Below the pieces are notes generated by a model. The model did not search any database. It worked only from the letters and a program-made list of their open reading frames with translations, and was not told the origin of the DNA. Below, one piece after another: positions 56,102-64,000 of a stretch of 64,000 bases of DNA. The position numbers were made by a program, and so were the translations under genes. Each line of letters opens with the position of its first letter. Positions within the stretch are counted from its first letter, which is position 1. The stretch is from Duganella sp. 1224 (GTDB lineage Bacteria > Pseudomonadota > Gammaproteobacteria > Burkholderiales > Burkholderiaceae_D): assembly GCF_013408245.1 (NCBI RefSeq), contig NZ_JACBYS010000002.1, positions 372,001 to 436,000 of the forward strand, given 5' to 3'.

Positions 56102-57733
56102 TCAGCGGGATCCGGAGTTGTTGAGGGAGACATTGGCCATGCCGGTCTGGGCGTTGTGCGCCGACTTCGGCTGGCAGGCCACGCAGGCGGTCCACAGGTA
56201 GCGGATCAGCAGCCACGCCATGGTCAGCAGCGCCAGCAGGGTAATACCGAGGAAAACATCGTTATAGGCCAGGATGTTGGCTTCGCGCGTGGCGGCCGCG
56301 CTCAGCGACGCCAGCCCTTGCGCGCCGCCGGCCTGGATGCGCGCCGCCACCTGCGGATCGAGCAGCGTCAGGTGCTCGACCAGCACGCTGGAGTGGTACT
56401 TCTCGCGCCACACCTGGAAGGTGGTGGTCAGCGCCGTGCCCAGGATGCTGCCCAGCGTCTGCGTGATCGAGAACATCACCGAGAAGCTGACCAGGTTGTT
56501 GGGCGCGGCAATCACCGCGCCAAAGCCGGAGATGAAGGTGGGGCCGACAAACAGCGCGCCGCCAAAGCCCAGCAGGAACTGCGACACGTACAGGTCCTGC
56601 GGCCGCGTCAGATTGGTGGAGTCGGAGTCCAGGTAGGCGCCCAGCGCCATCACCGCCAGCGCGAACAGCAGCTGGCCGGGAATGCGCGCCGGCGCGATGT
56701 ACCACGCGCTGGCCAGCAGCCCGGCCACCGAGCCGGCCATCACCACCCACCACAGCGTCAGCATCTGGTCGTTGTTCAGGCCCAGCGCCTGCAGGAAGCC
56801 GACCGTGCCGCTGGCCTCGGACTGCACCACGCGGATCAGCAGCACCGACAGCGCCAGCCGCGCCATGTTGCCGTTGCTGAGCCAGCGCGTGTTGAGCAGC
56901 GGCCGCGCGCGGTTGTGCTCGACCGCCAGCGCCGCCAGGATCAGCACGATGGCGCCGGCCAGCGCGTAGCCCAGCCACGGTGCCTCCAGCCACCACACGG
57001 CGCGCCCCAGTGCCAGCACCGCCGACAACAGCGCCACGCCGGGCGCGAACAGGCCGAAGGTGAGGAAGTCCATTTTCTCGAACACCTTGATGCGGTCGCC
57101 CGGCGGCAGCTTGAGGCACAGCACGCAGGCCAGCGACACCAGCGCCAGCCCCAGCTCGAAGAAGTACAGGCCGCGCCATTCGGCGATTTCCAGCAGGTCC
57201 GACGAGAACAGCCGCGCCATCGGAATCGCCAGCTGCGAGAAGCCGATGCCCAGGACCGCGCCCTTCAGCCGGTGCTGGGCCGGGAAGGCTTGCAAGGTGT
57301 AATACAGGCCCAGCGTGGTCAGCGCGGCGCCGCTCATGCCGTGCGCGGCGCGCACCGCGATGGCCGAGCCGAGGCCGTGGACGAACAGGTGGGCCACCGT
57401 GACCGCCGCGTACAGCACCAGGAACAGCTCGGTGAACAGGCGCAGGCCGAACTGCTGGCGGAATTTCACCAGCAGCAGGTTCATCGTCACATTGGTCATC
57501 ACGTAGGCGGCCGGCAGCCACTGGATCTCGGTGCTGAACACGCCCAGCGAGCCTTGCAGGTACGGCAGGTTGACCGACACCAGCGCGTTACCCAGCCCGC
57601 CGGTGATGGCGACGATGAAGCCGACCACCAGGAAGGCGACGCGCTTGGAAAGGGAATGGTTCGGATTGGACGGCGATCCGGGTAAGGTCGGGCGCTCGTG
57701 CGGCTGCCAGGTCTGTGGGGCGTAAACGTCCAT
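56102..57733 (-). CDS. emrB: EmrB/QacA-type MFS drug transporter (DHA2)
   Basis: 543 residues with about 14 membrane helices. Family cues: early NLPYLQGSLGVFSTEIQWLPAAYVM, mid RPLLNTRWLSNGNMARLAL, and late SFSVMFSITQTLGSILGTAL. First gene of a three-gene tripartite exporter operon (permease, HlyD-type adaptor, lipoprotein). A 13-bp-arm hairpin lies 50 bp upstream of its ATG. Substrates may be hydrophobic acids or drugs, not visible. Confidence 0.88.
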   Translation of the reverse strand: MDVYAPQTWQPHERPTLPGSPSNPNHSLSKRVAFLVVGFIVAITGGLGNALVSVNLPYLQGSLGVFSTEIQWLPAAYVMTNVTMNLLLVKFRQQFGLRLFTELFLVLYAAVTVAHLFVHGLGSAIAVRAAHGMSGAALTTLGLYYTLQAFPAQHRLKGAVLGIGFSQLAIPMARLFSSDLLEIAEWRGLYFFELGLALVSLACVLCLKLPPGDRIKVFEKMDFLTFGLFAPGVALLSAVLALGRAVWWLEAPWLGYALAGAIVLILAALAVEHNRARPLLNTRWLSNGNMARLALSVLLIRVVQSEASGTVGFLQALGLNNDQMLTLWWVVMAGSVAGLLASAWYIAPARIPGQLLFALAVMALGAYLDSDSTNLTRPQDLYVSQFLLGFGGALFVGPTFISGFGAVIAAPNNLVSFSVMFSITQTLGSILGTALTTTFQVWREKYHSSVLVEHLTLLDPQVAARIQAGGAQGLASLSAAATREANILAYNDVFLGITLLALLTMAWLLIRYLWTACVACQPKSAHNAQTGMANVSLNNSGSR

Positions 57734-57782
57734 GCGTCAGGTGTCCTGATTCTATCTTTTGAGGGAGATGACGAATAGCATC

Positions 57783-57812
57783 AATGACGAGCATATCACT
57801 ATGCTCGTCATT
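57783..57812. promoter_or_regulatory. Perfect 13-bp inverted repeat before the emrB-like gene
   Basis: AATGACGAGCATA-TCAC-TATGCTCGTCATT. No T-run follows on either strand, so an operator or an mRNA leader structure is more likely than a terminator. It lies between the catalase stop and the emrB start. Confidence 0.6.
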
Positions 57813-57841
57813 GTTAAACACTTCGTTGGTATAGGAGATGT

Positions 57842-60262
57842 TTACAGCGGGGCGGCGTCGCGTTCGCGATGGAAATCGCGGTGGCTGGCGAGCGCCTGTT
57901 TGAAGGCCGTCAGCGCCGCGTCCAGCGCGCCGGCGTCAACCTGCCACAGGGCTGGATCGGGCGCGCCGTCGGCCAGCGCCGGCGGGATGCCGGCCGCGTC
58001 CAGCAGTTGTTTGCCGTCGCCCAGCGCCAGCAGCGGCTTGCAGTGGCGGTACTGCTGGCGCACGAATTCGCGGGCGTCGGCGTCGCCGGCCAGCATGGCC
58101 GCGCTGGCGGCGCCGTCGGCCACGATCACCGCGTCATACAGCACCGACGGGCCGGCTTCCAGCGAGATCTCGATGTCGATCCGGCTGCCATCGGCGGCCG
58201 CCAGTTGCCCCAGTTGCGGCGCCACCACGCGCGGCACGGCGCCAGCCGCCAGCAGGTCGGCGTAGACGGCCTTCAGGCTGGCGGCGTCAACGCCGTGGCC
58301 GGCCAGGATTGCCACCTTGCGCGCCTGCGGCCCGGTCACGCCCGGCCGCGCCAGCAGCGACAGCGCCGGCGACGGCTCGTAGTGCGGCGACGGGCCGTCG
58401 ATCGCCAGCGGCATCGGCGCCGGCACCTCGATGCCCAGGCCCTGCGCCACGCCCTCGGCCAGGATCGGGTCGACGTTGGCCAGCATCGACACCAGCCGCA
58501 CCCGCACCGCCGGCGTCTGCACGCGCGTCAGTTCAAAGCGGAAGGCGTTGACGATGTGGGCCTGCTCGGCCGGCGTCTGGCTGATCCAGAACAGGCGCGC
58601 CTGCGCGTAGTGTTCGGCGAACAGTTCGGGCTTGCCGCGCACCTTGTCCTCCGGCGGCTGCGGCTGCTGGCGGAAGGTGGTGGTGAAGCCGGCCATGCCG
58701 GCCTGGAACGGGCAGCCGCCGCCCAGCGAATTGGGCTCGTAGGCGACGCGGCCGCGGTGGATAGCCTGGCGGTGCATGCCGTCGCGCTGGTTGTTGTGCA
58801 CCGGCGCCAGCGGCGCGTTGACCGGGATCTCGTGGAAGTTGGGGCCGCCCAGGCGGCTGATCTGCGTGTCCAGGTAGGAGTGGATGCGGCCCTGCAGCAG
58901 CGGGTCGTTGGTGAAGTCGATGCCAGGCACGATGTGGGCGGTGCAGAACGCCACCTGCTCGGTCTCGGCGAAGAAGTTGTCCGGGTTGCGGTTCAGGGTC
59001 ATCTTGCCGACCACGCGCAGCGGCACCAGTTCCTCCGGCACGATTTTGGTCGGGTCCAGCACGTCGAACGGGAACGACGCGGCCTGTTCCTCGGTGAAGA
59101 TCTGCAGCCCCAGTTCCCATTCCGGGAAGGCGCCGGCCTCGATCGCTTCCCACAGGTCGCGGCGGTGGAAGTCGGGATCGGCGCCGACGATCTTGGCGGC
59201 CTCGTCCCACACCAGCGAGTGCGTGCCCGGCAGCGGGTTCCAGTGGAACTTGACGAACACCGACTCGCCCTGCGCGTTCACCAGGCGGAAGGTGTGCACG
59301 CCGAAGCCCTGCATGGTGCGGTAGCTGCGCGGAATGGCGCGGTCGGACATCTGCCACATCAGCATGTGGGTCGATTCCGGCATCAGCGAGACGAAGTCCC
59401 AGAAGGTGTCGTGCGCGCTGGAGGCCTGCGGCATGGCGTGGTGCGGTTCCGGCTTGACCGCGTGCACCAGGTCCGGGAACTTCATCGCGTCCTGGATGAA
59501 GAACACCGGCATATTGTTGCCGACCAGGTCCCAGTTGCCCTCGTCGGTGTAGAACTTGACGGCGAAGCCGCGCACGTCGCGCACGGTGTCGGCCGAGCCG
59601 CGCTCGCCGGCCACGGTGGAGAAGCGCACGAACACCGGCGTGCGCTTGCCGGCCGCCGCGAACGGCGCGGCGCGGGTGATGGCGCTCAGGTCCTCGTAGG
59701 CTTCGAAGTAGCCGTGGGCGGCCGAGCCGCGCGCGTGCACCACGCGCTCGGGGATGCGTTCGTGGTCGAAGTGGGTCAGCTTTTCGCGCAGGATGAAGTC
59801 TTCCATCGCGGTCGGGCCGCGCAGGCCAACCTTCAGCGAATTCTGGTTGTCGGCCACCGGCACGCCCTGGTTGGTGGTCAGGCGCTGTTCGCTGCCGTCG
59901 GCGCGCACGCGGTCCAGGTGGCCGGCCGGGCACACGCCCAGCGGCGGCACGCCGCTGCCGGTCTTGGGCGAAGCGTTGGTTTCGCCGGCGGTGCTGGCGG
60001 TGGCCACCGGGTGCGGCACCGGGCAGGTCCGGCCCGGCTGCGGCGTGCGCGCGGCGTCGCCGTGCTCGCCGGCCTTGTTGGCGTTATACGGCAGGGCAGC
60101 GGCGGTCTGCTGGCCGCCGGCCACTTTCTCGATCAGCGCGTCCTCCTGCGGGCTGGCGCCGCCGAGGCTATCGGGCGGATTGGCGTTGGATGGTCCGGAT
60201 ACGGTGCTCAAGACGGAACCGGCCCCCATGACGGAGGCCGGCGAGGTTGGATTGGTTGCCAT
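57842..60262 (-). CDS. katE: Large-subunit catalase HPII (KatE type)
   Basis: 806 residues, the long clade-2 form with an extra N-terminus and a C-terminal flavodoxin/class I glutaminase-like domain ([20 protein letters not shown]). Catalytic His in [12 protein letters not shown], Asn in VGNNMPVFF and proximal haem Tyr in [11 protein letters not shown] are present. It breaks down hydrogen peroxide in the cytoplasm. AAGGA is 5 nt before the ATG. It follows the small YqjD-like gene by 84 bp, likely a shared stress transcript. Confidence 0.95.
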   Translation of the reverse strand: MATNPTSPASVMGAGSVLSTVSGPSNANPPDSLGGASPQEDALIEKVAGGQQTAAALPYNANKAGEHGDAARTPQPGRTCPVPHPVATASTAGETNASPKTGSGVPPLGVCPAGHLDRVRADGSEQRLTTNQGVPVADNQNSLKVGLRGPTAMEDFILREKLTHFDHERIPERVVHARGSAAHGYFEAYEDLSAITRAAPFAAAGKRTPVFVRFSTVAGERGSADTVRDVRGFAVKFYTDEGNWDLVGNNMPVFFIQDAMKFPDLVHAVKPEPHHAMPQASSAHDTFWDFVSLMPESTHMLMWQMSDRAIPRSYRTMQGFGVHTFRLVNAQGESVFVKFHWNPLPGTHSLVWDEAAKIVGADPDFHRRDLWEAIEAGAFPEWELGLQIFTEEQAASFPFDVLDPTKIVPEELVPLRVVGKMTLNRNPDNFFAETEQVAFCTAHIVPGIDFTNDPLLQGRIHSYLDTQISRLGGPNFHEIPVNAPLAPVHNNQRDGMHRQAIHRGRVAYEPNSLGGGCPFQAGMAGFTTTFRQQPQPPEDKVRGKPELFAEHYAQARLFWISQTPAEQAHIVNAFRFELTRVQTPAVRVRLVSMLANVDPILAEGVAQGLGIEVPAPMPLAIDGPSPHYEPSPALSLLARPGVTGPQARKVAILAGHGVDAASLKAVYADLLAAGAVPRVVAPQLGQLAAADGSRIDIEISLEAGPSVLYDAVIVADGAASAAMLAGDADAREFVRQQYRHCKPLLALGDGKQLLDAAGIPPALADGAPDPALWQVDAGALDAALTAFKQALASHRDFHRERDAAPL

Positions 60263-60346
60263 GGATATCCTTAGGAACGAGACGACGAACGGTGCCCGGG
60301 CGGCGCTGCCGGTCGTCCCGGCGATACCGGCCGGGCCAACGGGGAC

Positions 60347-60700
60347 TTACTTGGTGCTGCGCGAACCCAGCAGCTTGGAGATGCCGTAACCGGCGGCGGC
60401 CGCCACCAGCACCGACAGCAGCGGGTTGGCGCTGACGTGGGTGCGGCTGGACGCGGTGAAATTCTTGTAGGTTTCCACCACTTGCTTGCCGCGCGCGGCC
60501 AGGCGGTCGGAGGCGCTTTCGGCGGTGTCGGCTACCTTGTCGACGCCGGTGTGGGCCTGGGCGGCCAGCTTGTCGGTGGCTGGCGGGATTTTTTCAGCGA
60601 CCTTGTCGATGGTGGCGTGGGCGTCGGCGCGCAGGTCCTTGCCGATCTGGGTGACGCCGTCGCGGGTGTTGTTGATCTTGCTGTCGATGTTGTTTTCCAT
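60347..60700 (-). CDS. YqjD/ElaB-like membrane-anchored helical protein
   Basis: 117 residues. Charged amphipathic helix (DSKINNTRDGVTQIGKDLRADAH, DKVAEKIPPATDKLA) ending in a C-terminal membrane segment NPLLSVLVAAAAGYGISKLLG. YqjD-type proteins anchor to the inner membrane and bind ribosomes in stationary phase. AGAGGA precedes the ATG. Probably co-expressed with the catalase downstream, consistent with general stress. Confidence 0.75.
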   Translation of the reverse strand: MENNIDSKINNTRDGVTQIGKDLRADAHATIDKVAEKIPPATDKLAAQAHTGVDKVADTAESASDRLAARGKQVVETYKNFTASSRTHVSANPLLSVLVAAAAGYGISKLLGSRSTK

Positions 60701-60885
60701 GATGTGATCCTCTCGTTGTTGAATATTCGTGGGTGGGGAACTGCAACGATAGGCTGAGTCAACGGGCTTGACCGTGCGGAAGCTAACAATGTGAAAAATG
60801 GCCGCCGAATGTGAAATGGCACACGGACGCGGCTGCCGTGGCGGCGCATGCTACAGGTGACGCATACCTTTCTTGGAGCGCTGCA

Positions 60886-63354
60886 ATGTTTCCCATCTCT
60901 TCCCTGACGCCGTCGGCGGCCGCCGAACTCCAGCCTGTCAGCCGCGCGAGCGAGACCGCGCCGGTCAACAGCGCCACCATCAACGCGGTGGGGTCGGCCA
61001 CCGACGCGCCGCCGGCGGCCTCGGTGACGGTGGACTTGTCGCCGGTGGCGAGTTTCCTGTTGTCGGTCACCAATGCCCAGCAGCAGCTGGCGCAGGCCCA
61101 GGGCAACACCACGCTCGACATCGCGCAGCGCGCCGATACGGTGAATACCGCGGTGCAGAACGTGGTGGATGCGTTCAACCTGCTGCCGACGGTGGATTTC
61201 GATCAGGGACAGCCGCTGGAGGCGTCGCTGCTGAACAATCTGGTCAACAGCCTGAACCGGCAGACCAATGATGGCGCCAACACGCAGGCGCAGAATCTGG
61301 CGCAGTTGGGCGTGACCTTGCAGCCGCCGCTGCTGTCGGCGCTGAGCGGCGGGCTGTCGCTGGAGCCGGAGGTGCTGCGGGCGGCGTTCAACGCCAATAC
61401 GCAGCAGACCACGTCCACGCTGGACAACACGCTCAACAATTTCCGCACGCTGGCGACCGAGTTTGCCGAGCAGTTGAGCGCGGCCGGCAGCGCGCAGTTG
61501 CCGGGCCTGGGCACCAATCCGTTCCAGAGCCTGACGGCGCAGCAGCGCGCCGGGCTGACGCCGGAGGAGCTGGCGGCCAATACCCGATTGCAGTTGGCGC
61601 AGCAGGAGATCAACAATCTGGCGCGCAATCCGCTGCCGGAGACGGCGGCCGACCGGCTGGCGGCGCAGCGCGCGCAACTGGAACAGCCGGATCTGCTGGC
61701 GCAGCAGCCGGAGACACCGTCGCCGATCGTGCAGCAGCAAGCGGCGCAGGCCGCGCAGCAGGCGCAGGCGACCCAACAGGCACAGGCCAACGTCGAGCAG
61801 GCCAATTTGCAGCAGGCGCTGCTGGATCAGGCGACGTCCGACCAGCAGGCGCAGGCGACGCAGCAGACCGCCGCGCAGCAGTTGCAGGCCAATCAGCAGG
61901 CGCAGCTGGCTAATCAGGCGCAAGCGCAGCAACAATTGCAGGCGGACCAGCAAGCCAATGCCCAGCAGTTGCAAGCCAACCAGTTGACCGCGCAACAGGC
62001 GCAGCAGACGGCGCAGCAGGCGCAGACCGATCAGCTACAGGCGGCCGACCAGCAGCGCGCGCAACTGGTGCAGGCGGCCACGCAGCAGGCCGACATCACG
62101 CGGAACCAGCAGACGCAGGCCGCGCTGAACCAGCAAGCCCAACTCGACCAGACGCGCGCGGCGCAGCAACAGCAGTTACAGCAGACGGCGGCGCAGGTGC
62201 AGAACGCGCAGCAGGCGCAGGCGGCCGAAGTGTCGGCGCTGCAGCAAACGCTGGCGCAAACGCGCGCCGCGCAAGACGCCGCCACCGAACAAGCGCGCCA
62301 GGCTGGCCAGACGCAGACCACCGCCGCGCAGCAAGCAACGCAGAACGCGGCCGACCTGCAGAACGCCAACCCACTGCAACTCAGCACCCAGGCAGCCATC
62401 CGCCAGGCCCAGCAAGCCGCCGAGACGCAAGCGCAGCAGACGCAAAATACCGCCAATACCCAGACGCAGCAGGCCGCGCAGATCAACGCGCAGCAAGCGC
62501 AGCAGACCCAGGATGCCGCCGACGCGCAGGCCCAGCAAGCTGCCCAGACCAGCGCCCAACAAGCGCAGCAGACGCGCGATGCCGCCGACGCGCAGGCGCA
62601 GCAGGCTGCGCAGACCAGTGCGCAGCAGGCGCAGGCTGCTGCGCAGGCCCAGACTGCCCGCCAGCAGGCCGGCGTTACCGTGACCAGCGCCACCAGCGCC
62701 GCGCAGCAGGCGGCGCAGCAGGCCGTGGCCGCGCAGAACGCCGCTCAAAGCGTGCCGAATCTGCCGCCTAACGCCAGCTCAGCCCAGCAGGCCGAAACCG
62801 CCCAGGCAGCGGCCGCGCAAGTGGCCATCGCCAACGCCGCCGCGCAGGCCGCCGCGGTGCAGGCGCAAGCCGCGCAAAACGCTGCCGACGCCATGGCAGC
62901 ACAGAACGCCGCCGCCGTGGCCGCCGCCGCCCAGGCCCGTCTGGCGCAGAACAATACCAGCACCGCCGACGCCGCCACCACCGCCGCCAGCGTGGCAGCC
63001 CAGCAAGCCGCCGCCGCACAGGAAACCGCGGCCAGCCTGGCGGCCGCCAACGCCGCTGCTGCCGACGCCGCGCAACAAGCCGCGGCCGCCGCCAATGCCG
63101 CGCAGCAGGCCCAGGCCGCACAGGCCGCCGCCGAGCAAACCAGCGCCGCGCAACTGGCCGCCGCGCAAAACGCCGTCAACGCGCCTGCCGATCTGCGCTC
63201 GAACCCGGCGCTGGCGGCCGCCATTGCCGCCTACAACATCAACGACCTGGCCGGCAACAACGCCAACGCCGCCCGCGCCGCCACCGACGCCATCCCGCGC
63301 GTGGCCGCAGTCAACGCCACCACCGCCACCCGCAGCATCGGCAACGCGCCGTAA
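60886..63354 (+). CDS. Gln/Ala-rich repeat protein, unknown function
   Basis: 822 residues from the ATG with GGAG 8 nt upstream (MFPISSLTPSAAAELQPV). Residues 1-260 look like an ordinary folded helical domain (LSPVASFLLSVTNAQQQLAQ, LEASLLNNLVNSLN). Residues 260-800 are almost only Gln, Ala, Thr and Asn in QAQQ/AAQ patterns, with two near-identical 22-residue units around 62490-62630 (SAQQAQQTRDAADAQAQQAAQ, read to 20 residues). No signal peptide, Cys or membrane segment. Probably a long helical rod, loosely like FliK or TolA spacers, but I cannot assign it. Confidence 0.65.
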   Translation: MFPISSLTPSAAAELQPVSRASETAPVNSATINAVGSATDAPPAASVTVDLSPVASFLLSVTNAQQQLAQAQGNTTLDIAQRADTVNTAVQNVVDAFNLLPTVDFDQGQPLEASLLNNLVNSLNRQTNDGANTQAQNLAQLGVTLQPPLLSALSGGLSLEPEVLRAAFNANTQQTTSTLDNTLNNFRTLATEFAEQLSAAGSAQLPGLGTNPFQSLTAQQRAGLTPEELAANTRLQLAQQEINNLARNPLPETAADRLAAQRAQLEQPDLLAQQPETPSPIVQQQAAQAAQQAQATQQAQANVEQANLQQALLDQATSDQQAQATQQTAAQQLQANQQAQLANQAQAQQQLQADQQANAQQLQANQLTAQQAQQTAQQAQTDQLQAADQQRAQLVQAATQQADITRNQQTQAALNQQAQLDQTRAAQQQQLQQTAAQVQNAQQAQAAEVSALQQTLAQTRAAQDAATEQARQAGQTQTTAAQQATQNAADLQNANPLQLSTQAAIRQAQQAAETQAQQTQNTANTQTQQAAQINAQQAQQTQDAADAQAQQAAQTSAQQAQQTRDAADAQAQQAAQTSAQQAQAAAQAQTARQQAGVTVTSATSAAQQAAQQAVAAQNAAQSVPNLPPNASSAQQAETAQAAAAQVAIANAAAQAAAVQAQAAQNAADAMAAQNAAAVAAAAQARLAQNNTSTADAATTAASVAAQQAAAAQETAASLAAANAAAADAAQQAAAAANAAQQAQAAQAAAEQTSAAQLAAAQNAVNAPADLRSNPALAAAIAAYNINDLAGNNANAARAATDAIPRVAAVNATTATRSIGNAP
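62485..62640. repeat. In-frame 66-bp tandem repeats
   Basis: Two-plus copies of a 66-bp unit encoding QQTQ/RDAADAQAQQAAQTSAQ inside the Gln/Ala-rich gene. Unequal exchange here would change the rod length. Confidence 0.6.
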
Positions 63355-63700
63355 GCTGCCGGGCACCCCGGACCCGGACCCGGTCCGCCGCCGAAGCCCG
63401 CCCTGCCCCGCCGGAGCCGGCGCCTCCCGCCGAAGCCCGCCTGCCCCACCGGAGCCTGCCCCGCCTGCCGACGCGCGATCCGCCCTACCCGGCGACGCGC
63501 GACCTGCCCACCGGAGCCGGCCCGGCCCCCGTCATCCCGGCGAAAGCCGGGATCCATGCGCCGCATGGATTGACTCGCCGTATGCACCGACACGCAGTAT
63601 GGATCCCGGCTTTCGCCGGGATGACGGGCCGGGCCCCGACCGACGCCGGGATGACGGGCCGGGCCCCGGCCTGTGCCGGGATGACGGGGCGGGCGTGCCG
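63355..63700. repeat. Gene-free repeat cluster with 30-bp-arm hairpin
   Basis: No gene between 63355 and 63812. A degenerate duplication (CCGAAGCCCGCC..CGGAGCC) spans 63390-63470. A large hairpin, 63528-63628, has 30-nt arms containing GTCATCCCGGCGAAAGCCGG and its complement around 41 nt. Three 30-bp tandem units sharing GCCGGGATGACGGG follow at 63611-63700. The arm sequence resembles widespread proteobacterial REP-type repeats. Confidence 0.85.
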
Positions 63701-63812
63701 CGGCCGGGCGCCGAATTAAATTCTGGCGACCACCGCTTTGCCGACCCAACTCGCACGATAATATGCTCCATTTTTAGCGATAATCACCGCACACCACCCA
63801 TCAGGAGATCGC

Positions 63813-64000
63813 ATGAAATTGAAGCACACCGCCGCCGCCCTGGCGCTGCTGACCGCCTTTGGCGCCCACGCCCAGGACACCATCATCAAAATCGGCCACA
63901 GCGGCCCGCTGTCCGGCGCCCAGGCCTTCGCCGGCAAGGACAACGAAAACGGCGCCCGCCTGGCGGTGGAGGAACTCAATGCCAAGCCCATCACCGTGGC
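63813..64000 (+). CDS. Branched-chain amino-acid ABC transporter binding protein (partial)
   Basis: Only the first 62 residues are in the window; the gene runs off the end. Signal peptide MKLKHTAAALALLTAFGAHAQ, then IIKIGHSGPLSGAQAFAGKD and NGARLAVEELNA, the LivJ/LivK-type opening that cups the ligand. CAGGAG is 6 nt before the ATG. It would deliver amino acids or similar ligands to a LivHMGF-type importer, presumably encoded further on. Confidence 0.85.
   Translation, partial: MKLKHTAAALALLTAFGAHAQDTIIKIGHSGPLSGAQAFAGKDNENGARLAVEELNAKPITV

Noticed and set aside
57783..57812. Terminator of the catalase gene
   Set aside because: The hairpin is perfect but no T-run follows on the - strand; kept as a candidate operator.

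Overview
The window is 64 kb of a GC-rich chromosome whose gene content and style fit a free-living betaproteobacterium of the Oxalobacteraceae (Duganella/Massilia/Janthinobacterium-like). This is inferred from the protein families seen (a Caulobacter-type TonB receptor with polysaccharide hydrolases, a PHA phasin, NodT-type efflux lipoproteins, many c-di-GMP and two-component proteins) and from dispersed GGGGTCTGACCCC-type palindromes. No database search was possible. I recognised no tRNA, rRNA, phage, insertion sequence, CRISPR array or origin. The mobile-looking material consists of short palindromic repeats.

Layout. 1-4 kb: a GPH/SUT-like sugar permease divergent from a secreted GH31 alpha-glucosidase. 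4-7 kb: a KaiC-like ATPase coupled to a hybrid histidine kinase. 7-13 kb: a NERD-type helicase, an M2 (ACE-like) peptidase, and a divergent NAD-binding oxidoreductase/MmyB-type regulator pair. 13-19 kb: a TonB-dependent receptor divergent from a large glycosidase-esterase fusion. 19-25 kb: a GGDEF-(degenerate EAL) protein, a chemotaxis receptor, two overlapping GNAT genes and a cytosine-deaminase homologue. 25-32 kb: a phasin, an mdlAB-type ABC exporter, a TPR-GGDEF protein and a small lipoprotein. 32-40 kb: peptidases (M29-like, S10), a DUF2164-TetR pair divergent from an SDR gene, a repeat array, a LysR gene that reads into that array, and a PhyH dioxygenase/TIM-barrel pair. 40-46 kb: a signalling block (CHASE-type kinase, HD-GYP regulator, OhrR-like regulator with a 2OG dioxygenase, REC-kinase) followed by a candidate small RNA. 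46-58 kb: a complete TetR-regulated RND operon with a GyrI-like last gene, facing an EmrAB-OprM-type operon. 58-64 kb: a large KatE catalase with a YqjD-like partner, an 822-residue Gln/Ala-repeat protein, a repeat-rich spacer, and the start of a branched-chain amino-acid binding protein.

How genes work together. The permease, GH31 enzyme, TonB receptor and glycosidase-esterase look like one alpha-glucan acquisition regulon split over 16 kb: related 15-bp TGTAGY...TACA motifs lie upstream of both divergent pairs. Several regulators sit beside their probable targets with candidate operators: TetR/SDR, MmyB-type/oxidoreductase, TetR/RND, and OhrR-like/dioxygenase.

The most unusual material is the repeat biology: five 30-bp palindromes, two with paired arm changes that keep the palindrome; a 60-bp tandem array of a second hairpin family that encodes the C-terminal tail of a LysR protein; and one arm of that family encoding residues 3-10 of an efflux lipoprotein. 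Also notable are the candidate sRNA, the glycosidase-esterase fusion, the Gln/Ala-rich protein, and a promoter spaced so that the OhrR-like mRNA may be leaderless.
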